Shown here piece by piece: positions 48,055 through 57,040 of a stretch of 64,000 bases of DNA; within the stretch, counting starts at the first letter, position 1; every line of letters starts with the position of its first letter. The position numbers and the translations under genes are program-made. The notes below the pieces were generated by a model. It was not told the DNA's origin and did not search any database. It worked only from the letters and a program-made list of their open reading frames with translations. This DNA is from Candidatus Tisiphia endosymbiont of Dioctria linearis (GTDB lineage Bacteria; Pseudomonadota; Alphaproteobacteria; Rickettsiales; Rickettsiaceae), in NCBI RefSeq assembly GCF_964026545.1, contig NZ_OZ032156.1, positions 868,001 through 932,000 of the forward strand, read 5' to 3'.

Positions 48055-50754
48055 ATGACCCTCCCCATAGACCTAAAACAAAAAATTATTACGTTACCAA
48101 CTAATAAACTTAATGGTTTATATGTAAAACATAATAAAGAAGATGATAATATCACAATCATTAACTCATCAAATGAACTAAGGTCTATAACTATAGATAG
48201 GCAGTTTATCCTATTTAAGGATAAACAATTTATTAGTTTGGTCAATAAAGGAACTTTGGTTAAGGGTGAAATATCCTTTACAGTTGCTGGAAAATTGACG
48301 TTTTTAAATTCAGAATTAGAAATCCCTTTATCTAATTTAGAATGTTTTAAAATTGTGCTTATCTTAAAAGCTAACACGGAAGTTAAAATAAAACAATTTA
48401 CTTATTACATAACTAAAAAAAGTAAATTTGACAATCCTGTTTCTACAGCTGATACATTGATAATTTCTCCTGGATATCCTAGTTCTGCAAACCTGTATAA
48501 TTTTTGTTTTGTTCATACTTCTATTAAAGCTTTTACCAATCATAATATTAAGTCAGAAGTTTTTTGTTGTGATGATAATAATAGTTTTATAAATGAATTT
48601 GATGGTATAAAAGTTTATTATAATAGTTTAAGTTTTTTAAAAAATATAATAACTAATTCTAATTTTAAGAGAGTTATAATTCATTTTATTAACGAGGAAT
48701 TACAAGATATTATTGATAGTGTAATTCTTTATTATGGTATAAAAATTTATTGTTATACTCATGGTGCTGAAATACTTTATAGGTATCAAGAATCATTTTG
48801 CATGGCTTATGGTTGGGTGTATAACCCCTACGTTACACCTCAGCGAATAAGAACAAAAGATTTAATGTATAAAAAATATGCAAATAATAAGAATATAAAA
48901 TGGATTTTTGTAAGTAATTGGTTAAAGGCAAAATCTGAGAAATATATAAATACTAATTTCAATAATTTTGCCATAATTCCAAATGGCATAGATACTGATA
49001 TATTTAAATACGTTAAGAAATATTCAAATGATAGGTTAAACATATTCACTTTAAGAAAATTCGATAATTATAATAACTATGCTTTAGATCTAGTAATAGA
49101 GACCATCACTATTCTTCAGAACAAAGAGTTTTTTAATCAACTAAACTTTTTTATTTATGGAGATGGGGTACTATTTAAAGATTTTTCAGAAAAAATACGA
49201 TTGCCTAATGTGCATTTTATTCAAGGATTTCATACTCATGCTCAAATTAGTGAACTTCATAAAAATTGTGGTATAATATTCCATCCAACAAGACTTGATA
49301 GTATGGGGGTTAGTTCTTTAGAAGGAGTAAGCTCTGGTTTAGTGTTGGTTAGTTCTAATGTTTGTGGTGTCCCAGAATTTATTAATCCTTCTTATGGTAC
49401 TTTAAGTAATGATATAGAAAATCCTGAGTCTTATGCTAATATTATTGAGGATTTATTTTACAATCCAGATAGATTTTTAGAGTTAAGCGAGAAAATGTCT
49501 TATGATGTTTCTTCTAAATTTTCACGTAAAATGATTTTGGAAAAAGAATTACAATTATTTCAAAATGAACAAGAATTTTATATTAAACCTATAGAACATG
49601 AGCAAATAAAATTATTATGTATATGTGTTCCTGTTTACAATATTGAGCGTTATTTACCAAGATGCTTAAATTCTATTTTATCTTGTGAGAATAAGCATTT
49701 ACTAGAAGTATTAGTCATAAATGATGGCTCAACTGATAACACTCAATCAATTGCTGAAGAGTACCAAAATAAATTTCCAACTATTGTAACACTTATAAAT
49801 CAAAGCAATAAGGGGCATGGTGGAGCAGTAAATGCTGGTATTAAACATACTAAGTCAAAATATTTTAAAATAGTGGATGGAGATGATTGGGTAGATACTC
49901 AAGGGCTAGATAATTTCCTAAAATATTTAAATATGTTCGATGTTGATTTAATCTTACATGAATTATCGTATGACATATTAGCTAATAGTGCTATAAGAAG
50001 TGAGGATTGTTATACACATCTTCCGTCTAAACAAATCTTAATTTTTGACCAAATAAAATTTGATTATTGGGGGCCAATTTTATCAACTTCAACTTATAAA
50101 ACTGATATTCTTAAGAAATCTAATATGATACTAACTGAAAAATGTTTTTATGTAGATATGGAGTATAATGCTAAAGCTATACAATATGTTAAACAGGTTC
50201 TGTATTTAGATATACCACTTTATAAATATTATATAGGCAGACCTGCCCAATCCATTGCGGCAACAGGATTTAAAATCCATGATCATGAAAAGATAATTCT
50301 CAATATTCTAAGTTATTTGCAAACTAATGATGCCACCTTATACAATAAGCGATTAATAATGAATAAAATGTTATTTCATATGCTAAAAGGTCATAGAGAT
50401 CGTATTTTGCAAGTCAGTCCTCTTAGCAAGACTAATTTAGAATTTTTTAAGAAAGTTAAAGATATTAATAATATAATTAATTGGGATATTAATTCTCATG
50501 ATATCAGTAGGGAATTAGATAATTACTTATCAAAAATGAGACTCGTTACAGTAATAGATATTAAATTTGATAAATGTTTTAGTTATATCAAATTATTTAT
50601 AAAAAACTTATTAATAGCACCTTATACTCTAGGGTTGTTTACTTATAAAATACTAAACACTTATGATATCTATTATTTTAATAAGTATGCAAAAATATTA
50701 GCGAATATACTTATGCTACCAAAAAAAATAGCCAGCATAATATTAAAGAGATAA
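48055..50754 (+). CDS. Two-domain glycosyltransferase (GT4-like plus GT2-like)
   Basis: About 899 residues. Roughly 120-510 is a GT-B fold: NWLKAKSEKYI, IPNGIDTDIFKY, the GT4 donor region HPTRLDSMGVSSLEGVSSGL and VSSNVCGVPEFI. Roughly 520-760 is a GT-A family 2 domain: CVPVYNIERYLPRCLNSIL, INDGSTDNTQSIA, NKGHGGAVNAG and the metal-binding VDGDDW. The C-terminus has helices and no clear transmembrane anchor. It probably adds two sugars to a surface glycan. ATG at 48055 preferred over TTG 48049. Confidence 0.82.
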   Translation: MTLPIDLKQKIITLPTNKLNGLYVKHNKEDDNITIINSSNELRSITIDRQFILFKDKQFISLVNKGTLVKGEISFTVAGKLTFLNSELEIPLSNLECFKIVLILKANTEVKIKQFTYYITKKSKFDNPVSTADTLIISPGYPSSANLYNFCFVHTSIKAFTNHNIKSEVFCCDDNNSFINEFDGIKVYYNSLSFLKNIITNSNFKRVIIHFINEELQDIIDSVILYYGIKIYCYTHGAEILYRYQESFCMAYGWVYNPYVTPQRIRTKDLMYKKYANNKNIKWIFVSNWLKAKSEKYINTNFNNFAIIPNGIDTDIFKYVKKYSNDRLNIFTLRKFDNYNNYALDLVIETITILQNKEFFNQLNFFIYGDGVLFKDFSEKIRLPNVHFIQGFHTHAQISELHKNCGIIFHPTRLDSMGVSSLEGVSSGLVLVSSNVCGVPEFINPSYGTLSNDIENPESYANIIEDLFYNPDRFLELSEKMSYDVSSKFSRKMILEKELQLFQNEQEFYIKPIEHEQIKLLCICVPVYNIERYLPRCLNSILSCENKHLLEVLVINDGSTDNTQSIAEEYQNKFPTIVTLINQSNKGHGGAVNAGIKHTKSKYFKIVDGDDWVDTQGLDNFLKYLNMFDVDLILHELSYDILANSAIRSEDCYTHLPSKQILIFDQIKFDYWGPILSTSTYKTDILKKSNMILTEKCFYVDMEYNAKAIQYVKQVLYLDIPLYKYYIGRPAQSIAATGFKIHDHEKIILNILSYLQTNDATLYNKRLIMNKMLFHMLKGHRDRILQVSPLSKTNLEFFKKVKDINNIINWDINSHDISRELDNYLSKMRLVTVIDIKFDKCFSYIKLFIKNLLIAPYTLGLFTYKILNTYDIYYFNKYAKILANILMLPKKIASIILKR

Positions 50755-50837
50755 TGCTCAGAAACCTCTTGTAAAAAAATTCGTACCTGCGCAGATAGCT
50801 TCTGAAGTATTATGGAACCTCTGGTTAATAGATTTAA

Positions 50838-51614
50838 CTAAATGATGGCGACAACGGGTATATGATCAGAAGGTTTAACTTTAGCTCGTAAATTATAATA
50901 CATGTAGCAATTATCTAAATAATCTGCAACATTGCTCGAGGCAAGTATCATATCAATACGCATACCTTTATTTTGTTCAAAACAGCCTGCTCTGTAATCC
51001 CACCAAGAGAATTCTTGTTTAGTAGGGTTTGATAATCTATATAAATCTTCAAACCCAGAATTTAAAATAATTCTCAATCGTTGTTTTTCTTCATTAGTAA
51101 AACAAGTAGTATTTTGTAGCTCTTTTACTGAGTATACGTCAATATCAAAAGGAGCAATATTAAAATCCCCTCCAACTATTATCTTAGTATCAAGAGATTT
51201 CTTGGATTGTAAGTAATTAATTAAACTGTCATAAAACCCTAATTTCATTTCAAATTTATCACTACCCACCAATGAACCGTTAGGGGCATATAAAGAAGTG
51301 ATACTACAGAAACCTATTGGAGTTTGTACAGTGATTTCTATCATTCGTGCTTGGTCAATACAATTAATCGCCGGAAAGTCTTTTATCACTTCATCAGCTG
51401 AAAATTTTGATAAAATAGCAACACCATTATAGGATTTTTGACCATGCACATAAAAATTATACGCTAAGTCCGATAATTCATCAAAAGGAAATTTCTCAGT
51501 CTCACACTTTATTTCTTGTAGCAAAACAATGTCAGGATCTACTTCCGTTAAAAAGTCACGTAAATGTTGTAGTCTCATTCTTATGGAATTAATATTCCAA
51601 GTAGCTATTTTCAT
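50838..51614 (-). CDS. xthA: Exodeoxyribonuclease III
   Basis: 258 residues. AP endonuclease and 3'-5' exonuclease in base-excision repair. MKIATWNINSIRMRL, the metal Glu in LLQEIKCE, LYAPNG, GGDFNIAPFDIDV (catalytic Asp/Asn), WWDYRAG and the C-terminal SDHIPVVAII complete the family pattern. It is free-standing here; about 40 bases upstream lies a fragment of an m5C methylase. Confidence 0.96.
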   Translation of the reverse strand: MKIATWNINSIRMRLQHLRDFLTEVDPDIVLLQEIKCETEKFPFDELSDLAYNFYVHGQKSYNGVAILSKFSADEVIKDFPAINCIDQARMIEITVQTPIGFCSITSLYAPNGSLVGSDKFEMKLGFYDSLINYLQSKKSLDTKIIVGGDFNIAPFDIDVYSVKELQNTTCFTNEEKQRLRIILNSGFEDLYRLSNPTKQEFSWWDYRAGCFEQNKGMRIDMILASSNVADYLDNCYMYYNLRAKVKPSDHIPVVAII

Positions 51615-51651
51615 TTAAGACTCTTCATTTAAAGTTTTTCATTTATTGTTG

Positions 51652-51968
51652 TTACCAATCTACTATCAATAGCAAAGATATTCTAATTATTTCATAAAAC
51701 AATTTACCATTTATATCATGTAGACCATTCTGTTTACCGGAGATACTAAAAGGTTGACAAGGAAAACCGGCACATAAAATATCATGTTTTGGTATTTTGC
51801 GTTCAGAAATCTCTGAAATATCTCCCATTGGTTTTTCTCCAAAATTCCTTTTATAAGTTTCTTGCACATCTTTATCAATATCGGATGAAAAACACACTCC
51901 ATCCCTTTTTCTTCAAGAGCTATACGGAAACCACCAATACCACAGAATAAATCTATAAATTTGTACAT
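51652..51968 (-). pseudogene. DNA cytosine-5 methyltransferase N-terminal remnant (frameshifted)
   Basis: Two overlapping frames together give the first 105 or so residues of an m5C methylase. Frame 1: YKFIDLFCGIGGFRIALEEK (motif I). Frame 2, after a shift near 51890: SSDIDKDVQETYKRNFGEKP, HDILCAGFPCQPFSISGKQN (motif IV, catalytic Cys). It ends shortly after GLHDINGKLFYEIIRI. It differs from the intact HaeIII-type enzyme at 41016 and is a second, dead restriction-modification trace. Confidence 0.85.
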
Positions 51969-52069
51969 ATAACTTCCTTGAATAAATTTGTAAAAACCTC
52001 CGTTGGCATCAGTTTTCTATTATTATATTTAAAAATTTGTTCATTATCTCGATCATTTCCATTACTTAT

Positions 52070-53707
52070 TTAGTTTGTTTTTATATTATCTGTAGGAATT
52101 TCTGTATTATCCGAACGAAAAGTTAAGTTTGGGATATTATAGTAGTAGACTAAAAGTCTACTAACAACAGCTCCTATAAATACTGTAACAATAGAGTATT
52201 TTATTGTACTATAATCAGGCTTACAAGCATAAGAATCTAATAATATACTAAAGATCGCACCCCACAATATTAATATTTCAAAATTAATTTCTCTAGGGAT
52301 ATACTCCATATTTCTATCATGTTTACAAATTAAATTCCTGAGCATTATACCAGCACTAGAAGTCAAAAAGGCAAAACATGTTCCCCAAAACTCTAACGGT
52401 TCAATTCTTTGTACAATTACAACTATAACACCAATTATCATAAAAGATGATTGCCCTAAGGAATCACAAACAATAAGAGTATTATTACGCATTTTTTGGA
52501 TAAAATTATCCTCATATAATTGCTTGTTATAATAAGCTAGCAATTTAATGGCAGAGAAGCCAATAAGCACTATTATAAAAACACGAAAAGTATAATATGG
52601 AGTTAAAACAATACTTATATTATTATCGGTATGGTGTACTATAATATCGAGTAAAATACATCCTAGTAAGGATGGTAACATTGCTAATACAAAAGTAGTA
52701 AACAGCGTAGCGTTTGTTTTTGCTGATATAACGATACCAGAAATTGCGAATGCTATACTTCCTATAACTCCAATAATATGACACCATGTTGAATCAATAG
52801 ATTTTGGCAATAAGGTATGATATATATATTTTCTAACAATTTTTTTATATTCATCGCTATTGATAAATTCTTTAATTGAATTGTTAAACCTGGCGACTAA
52901 ATTAGGAGATACGGTTTTCTTACTAAACATTAAATGTACAGGGGTTTTAATACCAGTAGGGATCTCTTCTATTTGATCTTTTTCTATATAGTTTAAGGCA
53001 AGAGCTACCCCTGCGATCCTATCAGCAAGAAACCCATCAATTTCATTACGTAGTAGCCCCTTAAATAGCTCTGCATTACTGCCATATTTAATGATGATGT
53101 CGTTATTACTCACCTGATTTAGGTAGTCAGTCGTTCTCGCATCACCAAAAACAGCTTTTTTAGTTATACCGAGACGAAAATTTAGTAAACGTATCTGAGC
53201 TAAGAATTCATTCGTATTATTAAAATGTAGATGTTTTCTTGCTGAACGTAAAGTAAATAAGGAAATTTCTGCAAGTCGATATGGGATAGAAAAATTGGCA
53301 AAGGCTGCTCTTTCCTCGGTATAAGTAAGTCCTGGCACCATATCACTTTTACCTTGTTGGATATCGGGTATTACTTGTTCCCAGGCAGAATCAGTATATT
53401 GTATGCCAATGTTAATTTTACTACTAATAACATTGATTAATTCAATATCTAAACCGGTGACATTATAGTTACCACTTCTAGTTATAGAACTAAACTGGTA
53501 GGGTTCCAATGGATACCAATCAACAAGCAAGCTTTCTTTATCAGCTATTTCTTCAGTACATTGAGTAAAATATGTATCAATGAGATTATTAGATATTTGA
53601 GTACTATTCACCGTAGGATCAGCAACTTTATGATCAGCAAAGGCAAAAAAGTTTTGTAAGATAATAATAATTGGGATGATACTCTTAAATATTTGCATGG
53701 TGTACAA
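52070..53707 (-). CDS. Periplasmic solute-binding domain fused to a TRIC/UPF0126 membrane domain
   Basis: 545 residues. Signal peptide (about 5-24) then a family 3 solute-binding (SBP_bac_3) domain, about 55-275: YQFSSITRSGNYNVTGLDIEL, DMVPGLTYTEERAAFANFS, IDGFLADRIAG. Residues about 290-520 form roughly seven hydrophobic helices matching UPF0126/TRIC: GVIGSIAFAISGIVISAK, LGCILLDIIV, DSLGQSSFMIIG. In other bacteria these are separate; the UPF0126 family includes glycine transporters and cation channels. The fusion suggests a self-contained amino-acid receptor-transporter. Confidence 0.82.
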   Translation of the reverse strand: MYTMQIFKSIIPIIIILQNFFAFADHKVADPTVNSTQISNNLIDTYFTQCTEEIADKESLLVDWYPLEPYQFSSITRSGNYNVTGLDIELINVISSKINIGIQYTDSAWEQVIPDIQQGKSDMVPGLTYTEERAAFANFSIPYRLAEISLFTLRSARKHLHFNNTNEFLAQIRLLNFRLGITKKAVFGDARTTDYLNQVSNNDIIIKYGSNAELFKGLLRNEIDGFLADRIAGVALALNYIEKDQIEEIPTGIKTPVHLMFSKKTVSPNLVARFNNSIKEFINSDEYKKIVRKYIYHTLLPKSIDSTWCHIIGVIGSIAFAISGIVISAKTNATLFTTFVLAMLPSLLGCILLDIIVHHTDNNISIVLTPYYTFRVFIIVLIGFSAIKLLAYYNKQLYEDNFIQKMRNNTLIVCDSLGQSSFMIIGVIVVIVQRIEPLEFWGTCFAFLTSSAGIMLRNLICKHDRNMEYIPREINFEILILWGAIFSILLDSYACKPDYSTIKYSIVTVFIGAVVSRLLVYYYNIPNLTFRSDNTEIPTDNIKTN

Positions 53708-53749
53708 CTCTCCTCATTAAATTCTACTTCAAGTTAATTAGAGTATACA

Positions 53750-55102
53750 CTATTTTATAGTGTGGACTAATATATCACCATCAAAAAATTTAATATTAAA
53801 TTCTTGTTTTTTGCTTGCCATAACTTTTGATGTTATGAATTCTTTATCTGCGGATTTAATTACTGTAAAACCACGTTTTAATACAGTTTTATAGTCTAAA
53901 CTGGTAAGTAGTAAATTATTTAAATTTAGTTGATGCTCATAATTTTTTAACTTAGTGCTAATAGATTTTAGTGTATAATTAAATTGATGGTCTAATTCTA
54001 ACGACTTATAGTCAACTATTTTCAGAGGATTTAATATTTCTATATTCAGTGAGTCAAGTTTTGTCACTTTAAATCTAAGTAAATTTGGCAAAGAATCCAT
54101 TAATCTAAAACTTAGTTCATCAAGAAGTTGTTGGTTATAATCTATATAAGTAGTTAGACTTCTGGAAATGTCAGTATTGGAGTTAACGGCTTGCTGTTGA
54201 TATTTAACTAGCTGAATAATACGGTTAAGTAAGGTCTCATAATACGAACTTATTGTATAATTAAGGCTAGAAAGTACAGGTACGGCAAATTCAGCTGCAG
54301 CGGTGGGAGTAGGAGCTCTCTTGTCAGCTACTAAATCGATTAAAGTATTATCTACTTCATGCCCCACTGCCGAAATAATAGGAATATCTGAGCTAAATAC
54401 GCTACGTACTACTACTTCTTCATTGAATGCCCATAAATCTTCTATAGAACCCCCACCTCTTGCAACAATTATAACATCAGGTTTTATATTTTGCTCTAAT
54501 TTATTAAATCCTTCAATTGCCCCAGCAATTTCACTTGCAGCATTTCCACCTTGAACAGTAACTGGCCATATTAGTATATGAGATGGACAGCGATCATTAA
54601 TACGATGTATAATGTCCCTAATTACCGCCCCAGTCATTGAGGTAACTACACCAATCTTATTAGGCAGAAAAGGTAATGGTTTTTTTGGTTTATTAAAGAT
54701 ACCTTCTTTTTCTAATTTTGCTTGCAATTCCTTGAGAATTTGCATAATAGCCCCAAGACCAGCAGGCTCAAGAGCCTCTACCGATAGCTGATATCGTGAA
54801 TTCCCTGCATATCCAGAGAGTTTGCCAATAGCTACCACTTCCATACCGTCAACTGGTGTAAATTGAATCTTGGCAAGTACCGGACGCCAACAAGTGCAGG
54901 CTAGAACAGCTGTATTTTCTTTAAGATTAAAATACCCATGACCAGAAGTTGCTATCTTAAGACTAGAAATTTCTCCCTTTACTCTAATATAACCAAAGTT
55001 ATTTTCTAGCAATTCCTTAATCTTAGTAGAAATTTCAGTAACTGAAAATTCCTGATTTACTAAATTAGTAACAACACTATTTTCTAGCATAAGAGACAAC
55101 AT
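53750..55102 (-). CDS. xseA: Exodeoxyribonuclease VII large subunit
   Basis: 450 residues. N-terminal OB fold ([34 protein letters not shown], about 16-120). The catalytic core [38 protein letters not shown] and [23 protein letters not shown] are all present, then a long coiled coil (about 290-390), and the C-terminal KRGFTVIK. The start could instead be the Met at residue 5. With XseB it degrades single-stranded DNA. No xseB is visible nearby. Confidence 0.95.
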   Translation of the reverse strand: MLSLMLENSVVTNLVNQEFSVTEISTKIKELLENNFGYIRVKGEISSLKIATSGHGYFNLKENTAVLACTCWRPVLAKIQFTPVDGMEVVAIGKLSGYAGNSRYQLSVEALEPAGLGAIMQILKELQAKLEKEGIFNKPKKPLPFLPNKIGVVTSMTGAVIRDIIHRINDRCPSHILIWPVTVQGGNAASEIAGAIEGFNKLEQNIKPDVIIVARGGGSIEDLWAFNEEVVVRSVFSSDIPIISAVGHEVDNTLIDLVADKRAPTPTAAAEFAVPVLSSLNYTISSYYETLLNRIIQLVKYQQQAVNSNTDISRSLTTYIDYNQQLLDELSFRLMDSLPNLLRFKVTKLDSLNIEILNPLKIVDYKSLELDHQFNYTLKSISTKLKNYEHQLNLNNLLLTSLDYKTVLKRGFTVIKSADKEFITSKVMASKKQEFNIKFFDGDILVHTIK

Positions 55103-55168
55103 AATAGTTTTTATTATAAATTTTTGGCAGGGCAGTTTATAAAGTCATAAAAAAACAACTAAACTGCC

Positions 55169-55197
55169 CTAGGTTGTGAACAGCAACCTAGTTTTTT
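55169..55197 (+). terminator. CTAG-flanked hairpin with T-run
   Basis: CTAGGTTG TGAACAG CAACCTAG followed by TTTTTT. As a hairpin it has an 8-bp stem and looks like a terminator on the plus strand, but no plus-strand gene precedes it. It is also a possible remnant of an F-type element: CTAG on each side and TGAAC as in the MITE end. Confidence 0.4.
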
Positions 55198-55256
55198 AAA
55201 ACACAAACAAAGATTATCACTGAATTATTTTCTTTTGTCGATGGTTTTTATAATTA

Positions 55257-55561
55257 GACCCCTTACAAAACTCGCTTATGCGTAAGGATTTGAAGGAGAC
55301 GCTTTACCTCGAACCGCAGCGTACTCTAGGTTCTGTGAACAAAATTTAAATTACTAGATTTCGACTCTTTTTAGCTGCAAATTATAAGATTTTTTTGAAA
55401 TAGAACTAACTATTCCGGCAAAAATCTTATTAATTTTCGCTTAAAAATACTCAAAATCTAAACAATTAAAATTTTGTTCACAGAGCCTAGCATGCGTGAG
55501 GATTCGAGTACCACATCGACGTACAAATTACCAGCAGAAGTAGAGTTTTGCAAGAGGTCTA
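55257..55561. repeat. Family D element interrupted by a MITE
   Basis: Outer parts 55257-55329 and 55487-55561 together are the inverse of the intact D element at 56830-56970 (e.g. ACTCGCTTATGCGTAAGGAT, GAGGATTCGAGTACCACATC, CCAGCAGAAGTAGAGTTT). Removing 55330-55486 plus one CTAG restores one continuous D element. Confidence 0.85.
55330..55486. mobile_element. Family F MITE, 157 bp
   Basis: Left end GTTCTGTGAACAAAATTTAA and right end inverted GCTCTGTGAACAAAATTTTA. Flanked by CTAG (55326-55329, 55487-55490). The TIR matches that of the 877-bp IS5-family element (GTTCTGTTGACAAAATTTT) except for two adjacent positions, and the target is the same, so it is probably moved by that transposase. No coding capacity. 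Confidence 0.85.
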
Positions 55562-55566
55562 TTGAA

Positions 55567-56082
55567 CTATAGCAATTCTTTATCTCTTGTTTTCTTCAGA
55601 TTTTCTTCTTCTTTTTGCTTGCCTTTAAATTTTGTTAGAAATTCATCTGTTATGTATATAAGATCCATACTAAAGCTAAGATGAGGAGCATCTAATATTA
55701 TGGTACAATCACTATCTGCAAATTTAATTTCTTTATCACCCAACTTAGGATTCTGGCTATAGGTAAGTTTGTATTTCTCTGAAAGTAACTGATAAAATTC
55801 TGTGAATTTACTTTTATCTATCGTTAAGATTACTGCTTGGATAATATTATCATCATTACATATTATTAGTAGCTTAGTAAGCCCCTCTAATTTGACATCT
55901 CTAACATTGACATAATAATTATACCCTTCCCAATGATTCTGTTCTTTTTTGGTGATATGATATACTTTCTCTACGTCTGATATAACTGCTTTATTTAATT
56001 CAAAACCTAAGGGAGTTGGATTAGCATTAACATTTAAGTCGAAAATTAAAATAAATAATATGTAAAATAGTCTAGTGAGCAT
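55567..56082 (-). CDS. Exported hypothetical protein
   Basis: 171 residues with a signal peptide (about 1-20, RLFYILFILIFDLNVNA). The mature part has alternating hydrophobic strands (KLLIICNDDNIIQAVILTID), aromatic-rich turns (HWEGYNYYVNV) and a charged coiled tail (TKFKGKQKEEENLKKTRDKE). Composition suggests a small periplasmic protein. I recognise no family. The stop is just outside the D element at 55257-55561. Confidence 0.7.
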   Translation of the reverse strand: MLTRLFYILFILIFDLNVNANPTPLGFELNKAVISDVEKVYHITKKEQNHWEGYNYYVNVRDVKLEGLTKLLIICNDDNIIQAVILTIDKSKFTEFYQLLSEKYKLTYSQNPKLGDKEIKFADSDCTIILDAPHLSFSMDLIYITDEFLTKFKGKQKEEENLKKTRDKELL

Positions 56083-56467
56083 AAAAGTTACCTTATATAT
56101 ATTAAATTATAATATATATAATATATAAACTATTTAGATTTTCAACTAATCATTTCATTTAAACCAACATAAAATATAATAGCGATTAATTTCAAAAGTT
56201 ATTTTTGACCAATTTTGTATTGTAGTTGCTAGTGTAAACACATGCTAATTACAGTATAAGAAACTAATTTGATGTAAAATAGATACAATTTTTTGCAATT
56301 AGACTAGAAAATAATTATATTCAAAAATTCTAAATAAGTCTCAGTTGCAGTCAGTTTAGTGTCTGATATAATCTAGGCAACGAGATTAATAAGTCTTGCT
56401 GGCATCTTGGTATAATAAATACATTAATGTCTGATAATGTTAACAATCTATTTGGAGAGCTAATCAT
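56083..56467. other. AT-rich intergenic region with hup promoter
   Basis: 385 bases between the divergent exported hypothetical gene and hup. No gene found. It contains a convincing promoter for hup (56345-56372). A long AT-rich tract (56095-56335) could be a binding region for nucleoid proteins. Confidence 0.5.
56345..56372 (+). promoter_or_regulatory. Sigma-70 promoter of hup
   Basis: TTGCAG (56345-56350) and TATAAT (56367-56372) with a 16-base spacer. About 95 bases separate the -10 box from the hup ATG, leaving a leader of about 88 bases. A second TATAAT at 56411 lacks a -35 match. Confidence 0.62.
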
Positions 56468-56743
56468 ATGAATAAAGGAGAATTAGTAGCATTAATGGCT
56501 GAAGCAGGTCATTCAAAAACTGATGCAGAAAAAGCCCTTACTTGGGTTGTAGATAGTGTACTTAAAGCACTTAGTCGTGGTGAGGACGTTAACCTAGTGG
56601 GGTTTGGCTCTTTTCACATACAAAGTAGAGCTGCACGTGAAGGTCGCAATCCAAAAACTGGTGAGAAAATGCATATTGCTGCTTATAAACAACCAGTCTT
56701 TAGAGCTGGTAAGAAAATGAAGGAAGCGTGTAATAATTCTTAA
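56468..56743 (+). CDS. hup: DNA-binding protein HU
   Basis: 91 residues. Start MNKGELVALMAEAGHSKTDAE, then VNLVGFGSFHIQSRAAREGRNPKTGEKM (the DNA-grooving arm with NP) and the terminal KQPVFRAGKKMKEACN match HU/IHF proteins, HU subgroup. It is the nucleoid architectural protein and is often abundant in Rickettsia. RBS TTGGAGAG lies about 9 bases upstream. The D element and a decayed kinase-like gene lie downstream. Confidence 0.95.
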   Translation: MNKGELVALMAEAGHSKTDAEKALTWVVDSVLKALSRGEDVNLVGFGSFHIQSRAAREGRNPKTGEKMHIAAYKQPVFRAGKKMKEACNNS

Positions 56744-56829
56744 TTTTCTTAGAGCTTTCACTATAAAATATTATAGTCTGGCATAGGTTTATTGCTATAA
56801 CGTTTTAACAAGAAAGATATTATCCATTA

Positions 56830-56970
56830 GACCTCTTCGGAAACTCTACTTCTGCTGGTAATTTGGACAATGATGCGGTACTCGAATCCTCACGTACATT
56901 AGAGTACGCTGCGGTTCGAGGTGAAGCGTCTCCTTCAAATCCTTGTGCATAAGCGAGTTTTCGAAGAGGG
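56830..56970. repeat. Family D palindromic element, intact
   Basis: About 141 bp with arms CCTCTTCGGAAACTC and GAGTTTTCGAAGAGG; the interior carries a second palindrome (GAATCCTCACGTACATTAGA... / GTGAAGCGTCTCC). It starts before the phosphotransferase gene and its right part runs in frame into it, so an ORF start at 56921 is an artefact of the element. Confidence 0.8.
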
Positions 56971-57040
56971 CTATTATACTTACGTATGGGTATATCTTTC
57001 TTGTTATAATTATGAGATAGGCTTTATTAGAAGAATCTGT

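Larger units (their letters stand above)
55103..55566. other. Repeat-filled region between xseA and a hypothetical gene
   Basis: No gene in 464 bases. In order: a hairpin flanked by CTAG (55169-55191), then a D-type element (55257-55561) that is itself split by the 157-bp F-type MITE (55330-55486). Confidence 0.75.

Noticed and set aside
56921..57040. 40-residue N-terminal extension of the phosphotransferase-like gene (MKRLLQILVHKRVFEEG...)
   Set aside because: Comes from reading through the D repeat; the Met at 57041 starts the protein-like sequence.
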